Shown here: in pieces, positions 1-6,132 of the stretch
How the letters are laid out: every line of letters starts with the position of its first letter
Position numbering within the stretch: position 1 is the first letter of the stretch
Origin: Fidelibacterota bacterium
Lineage (GTDB): Bacteria; Pseudomonadota; Alphaproteobacteria; Rhodospirillales; Rhodospirillaceae
DNA length: 10,573 nt
Assembly (NCBI GenBank): GCA_947473445.1
Contig: CANJEU010000043.1
Location: forward strand, 1 to 10,573
Reading direction: 5' to 3'
Program-made: the position numbers and the translations under genes
Notes under the pieces: generated by a model
The model's input: only the letters and a program-made list of their open reading frames with translations
Told to the model about the DNA's origin: nothing
Databases searched by the model: none

Positions 1-184
1 GGCCAAGGCGCCCAATAGCAAGCTGATCATGATGCCGCTGGAAGCGAGCGGCATCATCGGCTCCATCGCGGGCATCGCCGAACTCGCCAAGGAAGCCATG
101 ACTCCCGGCGGCCGGACGAACCCGCCCCCGCCGTCAAGCGGGCCCACGGCGCCACGTCCGCCCCGGATACCGGTGACGGGTTAG
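1..184 (+). CDS. SPFH/stomatin-like (QmcA/paraslipin type) protein, C-terminal end only
   Basis: The reading frame is already open at the left edge (first full codon at base 2) and ends at TAG 182-184, giving about 60 residues. It reads AKAPNSKLIMMPLEASGIIG and continues with SIAGIAELAKEA, then a short Pro-rich tail. The phrase 'LEASG-IIGSIAGIAELAKE' is typical of the C-terminal end of bacterial stomatin/prohibitin-type SPFH proteins of the QmcA/paraslipin group. These are membrane-anchored oligomeric scaffolds often linked to membrane quality control. The SPFH domain itself lies outside the window, so family membership rests on this tail plus the neighbour: an NfeD-type gene starts 3 nt after the stop, and SPFH-NfeD pairs are a well-known operon. 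The two are very probably cotranscribed. Confidence 0.85.
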   Translation, partial: AKAPNSKLIMMPLEASGIIGSIAGIAELAKEAMTPGGRTNPPPPSSGPTAPRPPRIPVTG

Positions 185-187
185 ACG

Positions 188-643
188 ATGGAGCAGATCA
201 CCGCGTATATCGACGGCGGAAGCCACTGGACGTGGTGGATACTCGCCCTCGTGCTGTTCCTTCTGGAACTCTCCTTACCGGGCGTATTTTTCCTGTGGCT
301 CGGCATCGCCGCGGCCGTCACCGGCCTCGTCGCGCTGGTCGTTACTGATCTTTCCTGGCAAATGGCCGTGAGCATCTTCACCGTGCTGAGCGTGGTGACC
401 GCCATTGCCGGCCGGCGGTTTTGGAAGCCACGCAACATTGCGACCGACGATGCGACGCTCAATCAACGCGGCGTGCATTACATCGGTCAGGTGTTCATTC
501 TGGAGACCGCCATCGAGAACGGCAGCGGCCGCATGAAAGTTGGGGATGGAGCGTGGCTGGTGACGGGCCCTGATCTGCCCGAGGGCGCACGTGTACGCGT
601 CACAGGCGTCAATGGTGCGCGACTGGTCGTAGAGCCCGCGTAA
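188..643 (+). CDS. NfeD-like membrane protein (short form)
   Basis: A 151-residue protein with two or three hydrophobic helices (about residues 14-31, 33-53 and 58-75) followed by a soluble segment (about 92-150) with the small beta-rich pattern of the NfeD C-terminal OB-fold, including GSGRMKVGDGAWLV and a terminal ARVRVTGVNGARLVVEP. This is the short NfeD form that lacks the ClpP-like serine protease domain. NfeD proteins partner SPFH/stomatin proteins in the membrane; a structural or quality-control role is inferred from the family. The ATG lies 3 nt after the stop of the SPFH gene without a clear Shine-Dalgarno sequence, suggesting translational coupling. The gene ends just before a hairpin shared with the convergent lipoprotein gene. 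Family assignment is strong; the precise cellular role is unknown. Confidence 0.88.
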   Translation: MEQITAYIDGGSHWTWWILALVLFLLELSLPGVFFLWLGIAAAVTGLVALVVTDLSWQMAVSIFTVLSVVTAIAGRRFWKPRNIATDDATLNQRGVHYIGQVFILETAIENGSGRMKVGDGAWLVTGPDLPEGARVRVTGVNGARLVVEPA

Positions 644-663
644 GCAGGGCGAATGCGGGCAAT

Positions 664-698
664 AAAGAGCTGGGCTCCTTGTGAGAGCCCGGCTCTTT
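664..698. terminator. Bidirectional hairpin terminator between convergent genes
   Basis: AAAGAGCTGGGCTC at 664-677 pairs with GAGCCCGGCTCTTT at 685-698 around a 7-nt loop, a 14-bp stem with a single T/G position. The A-rich and T-rich ends give short U tracts in both directions (CTTTCTT on plus, CTTTATT on minus). It sits 20 nt after the NfeD stop and 15 nt beyond the stop of the convergent lipoprotein gene, so it most likely terminates both transcripts. Confidence 0.75.
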
Positions 699-713
699 CT
701 TCGGGAGCGCTGC

Positions 714-1421
714 TTAGTACGCCGAGCTCGGCGACGGCCGCGGGGCGGCCCGCTCGATATTTTCGGGAACCGCGACGCTGACGGTTTTGGTTTCGCCCGA
801 ACGGCCCGGGAATTCCTGGAAGATCGCATCGAGAATGTAGGGCATGACCGGCTCAATCTGGCCGTTGAGGCCGGAGCTGACGGCGCGGCCTTCAAAGACG
901 CGGTCCTTACGCTCGGAGTTATAAGTCGAGCCCCGGAACACGTTCACCTCGACCCGGCGCGTAAAGAGCTGACGGGTTTCAATGTCGTAGTGATCATCCC
1001 AGAACGGGTCGTAGCCCATGCCGGCGTAACCGAAGGGGCCGCGGCCCCAGTACGGGCCATAGCCATAACCGAAGCCAAAACCGGCGCGGCCGAAGCCCGA
1101 ATAGCGCGCGCGGACTTCAGCGCTCGGGCCGTAAACGGCGTAGCGCAAGGTGACGACATAGTCGGCCTGGGTCGGGCCGGCGCTGCCGGTGTACTGCTGC
1201 ATGCCCATGGCCGACAGCCGCTGATTCATGAGGTCGCCGAACTGCTTGAACGCAAAGCTGGACTGCTGGTCGTCATCGAGCGCGACGATGGCGAAGGTCT
1301 TGCCTTGGGGCGATTCGGTGAGGGCGTGATAGCGGGTGACGTCCGAAGTGACGAACTTCTGCGACACGCAGCCGGCGAGCGCCACCAGCGCGACCGCCGC
1401 GACTAAGAGCTTCTTGAACAT
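714..1421 (-). CDS. DUF4136-type lipoprotein
   Basis: A 235-residue protein starting MFKKLLVAAVALVALAGC: a lipoprotein signal peptide with lipobox LAGC and predicted lipidated Cys18. There is no Asp at +2, which fits outer-membrane sorting. The mature part resembles DUF4136 proteins: an N-terminal region around 'SDVTRYHAL', a beta segment ADYVVTLRYAVYGP at 87-99, a Gly/Tyr/Phe/Trp-rich loop at about 107-145, and a closing region with VFEGRA (175-180) and FPGRSGET (204-211). The function of this family is not known. The frame stays open upstream into recR, but the start at 1421 is favoured by the signal peptide and an excellent AGGAGGT ribosome site 10 nt upstream. It is separated from recR by 160 nt with its own probable promoter, so I treat it as a separate transcription unit. 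Confidence 0.8.
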   Translation of the reverse strand: MFKKLLVAAVALVALAGCVSQKFVTSDVTRYHALTESPQGKTFAIVALDDDQQSSFAFKQFGDLMNQRLSAMGMQQYTGSAGPTQADYVVTLRYAVYGPSAEVRARYSGFGRAGFGFGYGYGPYWGRGPFGYAGMGYDPFWDDHYDIETRQLFTRRVEVNVFRGSTYNSERKDRVFEGRAVSSGLNGQIEPVMPYILDAIFQEFPGRSGETKTVSVAVPENIERAAPRPSPSSAY

Positions 1422-1431
1422 TGGTATCCTT

Positions 1432-1438
1432 ACCTCCT
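1432..1438 (-). promoter_or_regulatory. Strong Shine-Dalgarno site of the DUF4136 lipoprotein gene
   Basis: On the minus strand the bases read AGGAGGT, ending 10 nt before the ATG at 1421. This is the best ribosome binding site among the minus-strand genes. It settles the start, because the frame otherwise extends about 75 codons further upstream into recR. Confidence 0.85.
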
Positions 1439-1506
1439 GAAGCCGCGGGCGGTCCCGCTGGACGGGAACTCGATCGCGCGGCACGTGACTTTTCACCCTC
1501 AAAGAT

Positions 1507-1530
1507 ATGCCTGAATTATGGCACAGGCAT
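1507..1530 (-). promoter_or_regulatory. Perfect dyad overlapping a putative -10 box upstream of the lipoprotein gene
   Basis: ATGCCTG (1507-1513) and CAGGCAT (1524-1530) form a perfect 7-bp inverted repeat with a 10-nt spacer. On the minus strand the spacer contains CATAAT (1515-1520), a 5/6 match to a -10 box, about 90 nt upstream of the lipoprotein ATG. No good -35 was found. A repressor or activator operator is plausible; a bare promoter with chance symmetry is the alternative. Confidence 0.4.
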
Positions 1531-1581
1531 GACGCGGCGCAGTGGGGAATTCTGAAACTTTTGCGAACGCGGGCCGAATCG

Positions 1582-2175
1582 TCAGACCGGCCGCCGGGCG
1601 GTGAGCGCCGCGGCGATGGTGCCGTCGTCCAGATAGTCGAGTTCACCGCCGATGGGCATACCGTGGGCGAGGCCTGACACCGTCGTGGTCGTACCCGCGA
1701 GGCGCTCGGCGATATAGTGAGCGGTGGTCTGCCCGTCGACAGTTGCGGAGAGGGCGAGAACCACTTCCCTCACCTCGGGCGCTTCGGCGCGCGCCACCAG
1801 CCGGTCGATGCGAAGATCGCCGGGGCCGATTCCATCCAAGGGTGAGAGCAGTCCGCCGGTGACATGGTAACGGCCGCGGAAGGCCCCTGTACGCTCCAGC
1901 GCCCAGAGGTCGGCCACGTCTTCAACGACGCAAATCAGCGCCGGATCACGGCGCGGATCGCCGCAGATTGTGCACGGATCGATGCTGTCGAAATTGCCGC
2001 AGCGTGTGCAGACCTTCACCGCCTCCGAGGCGGCGGCAAGGGTTTGCACCAGCGGATCGAGCAGAGACTCGCGGCGCTTGATGAGCGCGAGCGCGATACG
2101 GCGCGCCGAGCGCGGTCCCAAGCCCGGCAGCTTGGACAGCTGACGGATCAGAGCCTCGATTTGCGGGCCGGCCAC
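1582..2175 (-). CDS. recR: Recombination mediator protein RecR
   Basis: A 197-residue protein, close to the usual ~200. It starts (GTG, read as Met) MAGPQIEALIRQLSKLPGLG, followed by PRSARRIALAL: the helix-hairpin-helix region of RecR. A C4 zinc finger follows with Cys56, Cys59, Cys68 and Cys71 (CTRCG...CTICG), then a Toprim domain from about residue 79 with the acidic ICVVED motif, and the C-terminal region HGMPIGGELDYLDDGT. RecR works with RecO (and RecF) to load RecA onto SSB-coated single-stranded DNA at gaps. The GTG start lies 3 nt after the ybaB stop and lacks a clear Shine-Dalgarno sequence, so translation is probably coupled to ybaB. This is the last gene of the dnaX-ybaB-recR unit. 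Identification is very secure. Confidence 0.97.
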   Translation of the reverse strand: MAGPQIEALIRQLSKLPGLGPRSARRIALALIKRRESLLDPLVQTLAAASEAVKVCTRCGNFDSIDPCTICGDPRRDPALICVVEDVADLWALERTGAFRGRYHVTGGLLSPLDGIGPGDLRIDRLVARAEAPEVREVVLALSATVDGQTTAHYIAERLAGTTTTVSGLAHGMPIGGELDYLDDGTIAAALTARRPV

Positions 2176-2178
2176 TGG

Positions 2179-2502
2179 TTAGAAGGGAAGCTTGAAACCC
2201 GGCGGCAATGGCAAGCCACCGGTGAGCTTGCCCATTTCGTCCTGCGTATGACGCTCGACCTTGCCGCGCGCATCGTTGACGGCCGCGACGACGAGATCCT
2301 CGAGCACTTCGGCATCTTCGGGTTTGAGCAAGGTGGGATCGATCTTGATGCGCTTAAGTTCGCTGCGGCCATTGAGCGTGGCCTGGACCATCCCTGCGCC
2401 GGACGCGCCGGTGATTTCCAGATCGGCAAGCTTCTCCTGCATCTCGGACATACGAGTTTGCATGTCCTGCACTTGCTTCATGATGTTTCCGAGATTTTTC
2501 AT
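2179..2502 (-). CDS. ybaB: YbaB/EbfC family nucleoid-associated protein
   Basis: A 107-residue protein, the normal size for the family, starting MKNLGNIMKQVQDMQTRMSE. The long amphipathic N-terminal helix, the GASGAGMVQATLNGRSELKR strand region and the helix PEDAEVLEDLVVAAVNDA are diagnostic of YbaB/EbfC. The family forms dimers that bind DNA and help organise the nucleoid; a link to RecR or DnaX function is inferred from the very widespread dnaX-ybaB-recR order. The ATG at 2502 was chosen over an upstream in-frame ATG (2574), which would overlap dnaX and add an Arg-rich stretch foreign to the family. An AAAGG sequence a few nt upstream is a weak ribosome site. The gene lies 19 nt after dnaX and 3 nt before recR. 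Confidence 0.95.
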   Translation of the reverse strand: MKNLGNIMKQVQDMQTRMSEMQEKLADLEITGASGAGMVQATLNGRSELKRIKIDPTLLKPEDAEVLEDLVVAAVNDARGKVERHTQDEMGKLTGGLPLPPGFKLPF

Positions 2503-2521
2503 AACGCCTTTACTTGCTTCC

Positions 2522-4213
2522 TTATTTTTCCGCGGGCCGGATCGCCTCGACCGTCGCGCCGGGGAACGCCTCAAGAATGGACTTCACCAGCGGATCGGAT
2601 TTCGCTTCGTTGATTTCCTGCTCATACAGCGGGATCGCGCCGCCGGTGTTCGCCACGCTGACGACCCAACGCTGGCCGGTCCAGGCGGTGAGCAGCTTAC
2701 CTACTTGGCCTGCAAGATCGGACGGCGCAAGACGGCCCGGTTTGAATTCGATGAGCCCCTGCTCGAACCGCACGAGGTGGACGTTGCGGTGCAGATGCGT
2801 CGACAGCACGGCTTCACGCTTGGCAAACAGCAGTTTGACAACTTCGGCGAACGACTGCGGTTGCGGTAGCGCTTCGGCGGTGGGCTGCGGCGCGGCAACG
2901 GCGTGCGGGAGGTGATCTGTGGCGATCGCGGCCTGGCCGCCTGAGGACATGACCGGACGCGCCGGCGGACGCGGGACAGATGCGGCAGGTGCGCGCGCGG
3001 CGACAGCGCCGCCGCTTTCAAGCGATTTGAGCGCATCGGCGGGCGTGGGCAGTTCGGCCGCATACGCGAGGCGCACAAGCACCATTTCCACGGCCTGCAA
3101 GGGCATCGGCGCGGCGCGCGCTTCGCCGAGACCTTTGAGCAGCATCTGCCAGGCGCGCGTGATGACGCCCATGCTGAGGTTTTCCGCCATGACCGCGCCG
3201 CGCGTGCGTTCGGTTTCAGCGAGCGCAGGATCATTGGCGCCATCGGGGGCGACCTTGAGGCGGGTCAGCCAATGCACGAGTTCGAGCAAGTCTTGCAGCA
3301 CGACCACCGGGCTCGCGCCCGCGGCATACTGGCCGGCGAGGATGTCGAGGGCGGTTTTCACATCGCCCTTCATCACACCGTCGAGCAGGTCGAAGACCAG
3401 CGCGCGGTCGGCCAGACCAAGCATGTCGCGCACGGCGGTTTCGCCAACGGTTTTGCCGCCGGCTTGAGAAATCGCCTGATCAAGGATGGAAAGACCGTCG
3501 CGCGCCGAACCATCGGCGGCGCGGGCGATGAGCGCGAGCGCTCCCTCGTCAACCTGCGCGCCTTCCTTCGCCGAGACTTCAGCGAAAAGTTTCTGCAGCG
3601 TCGCGCTTTCGATCCGCCGCAGATCGAAGCGCTGGCAGCGCGACAGCACCGTCACGGGAACTTTTCGGATTTCGGTGGTGGCGAAAATGAACTTCACATG
3701 CTCGGGCGGCTCTTCGAGCGTTTTGAGCAAGGCGTTGAACGCCTTGTCCGAGAGCATGTGCACTTCGTCGATGATGTAGATCTTGTAGCGCGCCGAGGTG
3801 GGACGGTAGCGCACACCTTCGAGAAGTTCGCGGATATCGTCGATCCCGGTGCGCGAGGCGGCGTCCATCTCGAGCACGTCGACGTGCCGGTCCTCGGCGA
3901 TTGCCGTGCAATGAACACACACGCCGCAGGGGGTCGGCGATGGGCCGCTTTTCCCGTCGACGCCGATGCAATTAAGGGCGCGCGCGATGAGGCGGGCCGT
4001 GGTGGTTTTTCCAACGCCGCGCACGCCGGTGAGCATATAGCCATGGGCAAGGCGCCCGGAGGTGATGGCATTGGTGAGGGTGCGCACCAGCGCGTCTTGG
4101 CCGACGAGGGCGCCGAAGGTGGTCGGGCGGTATTTACGGGCGAGGACCTGATATTCCGCAGCGGTTTCCGCGGGAGCTCCAGACGCCGGGCGATCGGTCA
4201 CGGGCTGGTCCAT
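2522..4213 (-). CDS. dnaX: DNA polymerase III subunit tau/gamma
   Basis: A 563-residue clamp-loader ATPase. After a ~20-residue N-terminal extension it reads YQVLARKYRPTTFGALVGQD, then Walker A GVRGVGKT (63-70), a zinc module with Cys82, Cys96, Cys99 and Cys102, Walker B IIDEVH (147-152), a sensor 1 region FATTE, the SRC arginine-finger motif (191-193) and a sensor 2 region GSARDGLS (235-242). A collar domain runs to about 385, an Ala/Pro-rich linker to about 455, and a C-terminal tau domain (about 455-560) that in the family contacts the polymerase alpha subunit. It loads the sliding clamp and couples polymerases at the fork. An in-frame TAA two codons before the ATG fixes the upstream limit. 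I saw no A-rich slippery site like the E. coli gamma frameshift. SRP RNA lies just upstream. Confidence 0.97.
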   Translation of the reverse strand: MDQPVTDRPASGAPAETAAEYQVLARKYRPTTFGALVGQDALVRTLTNAITSGRLAHGYMLTGVRGVGKTTTARLIARALNCIGVDGKSGPSPTPCGVCVHCTAIAEDRHVDVLEMDAASRTGIDDIRELLEGVRYRPTSARYKIYIIDEVHMLSDKAFNALLKTLEEPPEHVKFIFATTEIRKVPVTVLSRCQRFDLRRIESATLQKLFAEVSAKEGAQVDEGALALIARAADGSARDGLSILDQAISQAGGKTVGETAVRDMLGLADRALVFDLLDGVMKGDVKTALDILAGQYAAGASPVVVLQDLLELVHWLTRLKVAPDGANDPALAETERTRGAVMAENLSMGVITRAWQMLLKGLGEARAAPMPLQAVEMVLVRLAYAAELPTPADALKSLESGGAVAARAPAASVPRPPARPVMSSGGQAAIATDHLPHAVAAPQPTAEALPQPQSFAEVVKLLFAKREAVLSTHLHRNVHLVRFEQGLIEFKPGRLAPSDLAGQVGKLLTAWTGQRWVVSVANTGGAIPLYEQEINEAKSDPLVKSILEAFPGATVEAIRPAEK

Positions 4214-4243
4214 CGGTTAAGGGAGCTCGCGGTCAAGGGAGCT
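4214..4243 (-). repeat. Tandem 14-nt repeat in the dnaX leader
   Basis: Plus-strand CGGTTAAGGGAGCT (4214-4227) and CGGTCAAGGGAGCT (4230-4243) differ at one base and repeat with a 16-nt period. They end directly against the dnaX start codon. Read in the dnaX direction they are pyrimidine-rich (AGCTCCCTT), so they do not supply a Shine-Dalgarno sequence. The function is unknown. Confidence 0.8.
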
Positions 4244-4264
4244 TGGGGGGTGCGGGGAAAGGGT

Positions 4265-4360
4265 GAGAGACTGGACGACGACCCGAACCGAAACTCGTTA
4301 CGGCTGCTTCCTTCCGGACCTGACCGGGTTGGCGAGGGATCCGTCCATCGCCAGCCTCTC
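4265..4360 (-). ncRNA. ffs: Bacterial small SRP RNA (4.5S type)
   Basis: The minus strand carries the hallmark SRP core GGTCAGGTCCGGAAGGAAGC followed by AGCC, including the GGAA tetraloop and the asymmetric loop that binds the Ffh M domain. The ends pair: GAGAGGCTGG (4360-4351) with CCAGTCTCTC (4274-4265), allowing one G-U, closing a ~96-nt hairpin. That is the size of the small bacterial SRP RNA without an Alu domain. With Ffh it targets nascent membrane and secreted proteins to FtsY and the translocon. It lies about 50 nt upstream of dnaX; the same RNA-dnaX-ybaB-recR order is known in Bacillus (scr-dnaX-yaaK-recR). The exact mature ends are inferred from pairing only. Confidence 0.96.
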
Positions 4361-4367
4361 GAGGGCC

Positions 4368-4398
4368 ACTATATCAGATGAGAGCGCGCTGAGCGCAA
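4368..4398 (-). promoter_or_regulatory. Candidate promoter of the SRP RNA gene
   Basis: On the minus strand TATAGT (4373-4368) lies 7 nt before the predicted RNA 5' end at 4360, the right place for a -10 box. TTGCGC (4398-4393) is a possible -35 with a long 19-nt spacer. The -10 position fits well; the -35 is weak. Transcription may continue into dnaX, since I see no convincing terminator between the RNA and dnaX. Confidence 0.5.
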
Positions 4399-4524
4399 GA
4401 GCTAGGGCAGAAACCCTAAAAGCCTTGCAACTTATTCGCGCAGCAGGGTTTTTATGATTGCCAGTCCTGCCCGAACGGCTCAAAAGTCGCTTCCGCCTGG
4501 AAGGCCAAAGCCCGTCATTTAAGG

Positions 4525-4530
4525 TATATT
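4525..4530 (+). promoter_or_regulatory. Candidate -10 box of gpmI, giving a very short leader
   Basis: TATATT lies 12 nt before the gpmI ATG at 4543. Transcription starting 6-8 nt after it would leave a 5' leader of only about 5-7 nt, and there is no Shine-Dalgarno sequence before the ATG. No convincing -35 is present. A farther upstream promoter is the alternative. Confidence 0.4.
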
Positions 4531-4542
4531 CGCCGGACCCAC

Positions 4543-6132
4543 ATGAACGTCGTCAGCCCCGCCCCGCGCCCCAAACCTGTGATCCTTGCCATCCTGGACG
4601 GCTGGGGGCATCGGGTCGAGACCACCGACAACGCCATCGCGCTTGCGAATCTGCCCACCTGGACCCGATTGGTGGCGACGTCGCCCCATAGCCTCGTGGA
4701 AACCAGCGGACTCGACGTCGGCCTTCCGCCCGGTCAGATGGGCAATTCCGAAGTCGGACATATGAACATCGGCGCCGGCCGCGTGATGATGCAGGACCTG
4801 CCGCGGATCGACACCGCCATCGCAAACGGCAGCTTCGCGAGAATCCCCGCGCTGGGCGATTTCATCGCGAAAATGAAAGCCTCGGGCGGCACCGTGCACC
4901 TGATCGGCCTCTTGTCGCCGGGCGGGGTGCATTCGCATATGGATCAGATCGCCGCGATCGCTCGCCTGATCGACGGCGCGGGCGTACCAGTTGCGATCCA
5001 CGCCTTGCTGGACGGCCGCGATACGCCGCCCTCGTCCGGACTGGGATTCATGGACGCGTTCCTGGACCAGATCAAAAGCCTGCCGCGCACCAAGATCGGC
5101 ACCGTCGGCGGACGGTATTACGGCATGGATCGCGACAAGCGCTGGGACCGGGTCGAGAAGGCCTATGTGGCCATGACCGATGCGAACGCGCCCGTTCACC
5201 CCGATGCGCTCAGCGCGATCAAAGCGTCCTATGCCGCGCGCATGACCGACGAGTTCATGTTGCCCGCCGTGATCGGGGATTACACCGGCATGAAGAACGG
5301 CGACGGCGTGATGATGGCGAACTTCCGCGCCGACCGCGCCCGGCAGATTCTGACGGCGTTGTTGTGGCCGTCTTTCGACGGCTTCACGCGGCCGCGTGTC
5401 ATCAGCTTCGCCGCCGCTGCGGGCCTGACGGAATATTCCCAAGCGCACAATAAGGTCATGACCGTCATGTTCCCGGCCGAGAGCGGTTCGCACACGTTGG
5501 GACAGGTGGTCAGTGACGCGGGCCTGAAGCAACTGCGGATCGCCGAAACGGAAAAATATGCGCATGTGACGTTCTTTCTGAATGGGGGCGTCGAGCAGGA
5601 ATTTCCCGGCGAAGAACGCATCATGATCCCCAGCCCGAAAGTCGCGACCTACGATTTGCAGCCGGAAATGAGCGCGCCGGAAGTCACCGACCGCATCGTC
5701 GAGGCCATCGAACACGCGCGCGTTGACCTTATCATCGTCAACTACGCCAATGGCGATATGGTGGGGCACACCGGCATTTTACCCGCGGCAATCAAGGCGG
5801 CGGAGACCATTGACGCTTGCCTCGCGCGGCTGGAAGCGGCGCTCAAAAAATCAGGCGGCGCCATGCTGATTTGCGCCGACCACGGCAATCTTGAACTGAT
5901 GCGCGACCCCGCGACGCACGAGCCGCACACGCAGCATACGGTCGGCGTTGTGCCTGCCGTGCTGGTAAACGGCCCGGCGGGTATCGCGGGATTGAAAAAC
6001 GGACGCCTGGCCGACATCGCGCCGACAATTCTTGACCTCATGAAACTGCAAAAGCCCGCTGAGATGTCGGGCGAGTCCTTGTTGGAGCGCGCCGCCAACA
6101 CCAATGCACTTGCGAGCCGTGCGAACGCTTAG
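4543..6132 (+). CDS. gpmI: 2,3-bisphosphoglycerate-independent phosphoglycerate mutase
   Basis: A 529-residue enzyme interconverting 3- and 2-phosphoglycerate in glycolysis/gluconeogenesis, using two Mn ions and a phosphoserine intermediate; cytoplasmic. The visible active site is complete: ILDGWG (Asp19, metal), MGNSEVGH with nucleophile Ser69, GGVHSH (His130), LLDGRD (155-160), NFRADRARQ (260-268), NYANGDMVGHTG with Asp405 and His409, CADHGN with Asp446 and His447, and HTQHT with His465. These are the standard iPGM residues. A ~12-residue N-terminal extension precedes the conserved PVILAILDGWG. The start has no Shine-Dalgarno sequence and may be nearly leaderless. The gene is divergent from the SRP RNA and its end overlaps the envC-like gene, so the two are cotranscribed. 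Length is slightly above the usual ~510. Confidence 0.98.
   Translation: MNVVSPAPRPKPVILAILDGWGHRVETTDNAIALANLPTWTRLVATSPHSLVETSGLDVGLPPGQMGNSEVGHMNIGAGRVMMQDLPRIDTAIANGSFARIPALGDFIAKMKASGGTVHLIGLLSPGGVHSHMDQIAAIARLIDGAGVPVAIHALLDGRDTPPSSGLGFMDAFLDQIKSLPRTKIGTVGGRYYGMDRDKRWDRVEKAYVAMTDANAPVHPDALSAIKASYAARMTDEFMLPAVIGDYTGMKNGDGVMMANFRADRARQILTALLWPSFDGFTRPRVISFAAAAGLTEYSQAHNKVMTVMFPAESGSHTLGQVVSDAGLKQLRIAETEKYAHVTFFLNGGVEQEFPGEERIMIPSPKVATYDLQPEMSAPEVTDRIVEAIEHARVDLIIVNYANGDMVGHTGILPAAIKAAETIDACLARLEAALKKSGGAMLICADHGNLELMRDPATHEPHTQHTVGVVPAVLVNGPAGIAGLKNGRLADIAPTILDLMKLQKPAEMSGESLLERAANTNALASRANA

Noticed and set aside
681..1406. A 241-codon open frame on the plus strand opposite the lipoprotein gene
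   Set aside because: Starts inside the terminator hairpin and has no motif; the minus strand has a lipobox and an excellent ribosome site.
1422..1646. N-terminal extension of the lipoprotein gene back into recR
   Set aside because: The frame is open but the extension is Arg/Ser/Pro-rich, would bury the signal peptide and overlaps recR; the ATG at 1421 has the ribosome site.
3272..4381. A 369-codon open frame on the plus strand across dnaX and the SRP RNA
   Set aside because: Runs antisense to an intact dnaX and through a structured RNA; no family features or start signal.
4411..4451. AAACCCT...AGGGTTT inverted repeat in the SRP RNA-gpmI gap, considered as a terminator
   Set aside because: Only a 7-bp stem with a 27-nt loop, and it lies between divergent transcription units where no terminator is needed.
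4519..5769. A 416-codon open frame on the minus strand opposite gpmI
   Set aside because: High-GC antisense shadow; its protein has no recognisable motif, whereas gpmI is complete and canonical.
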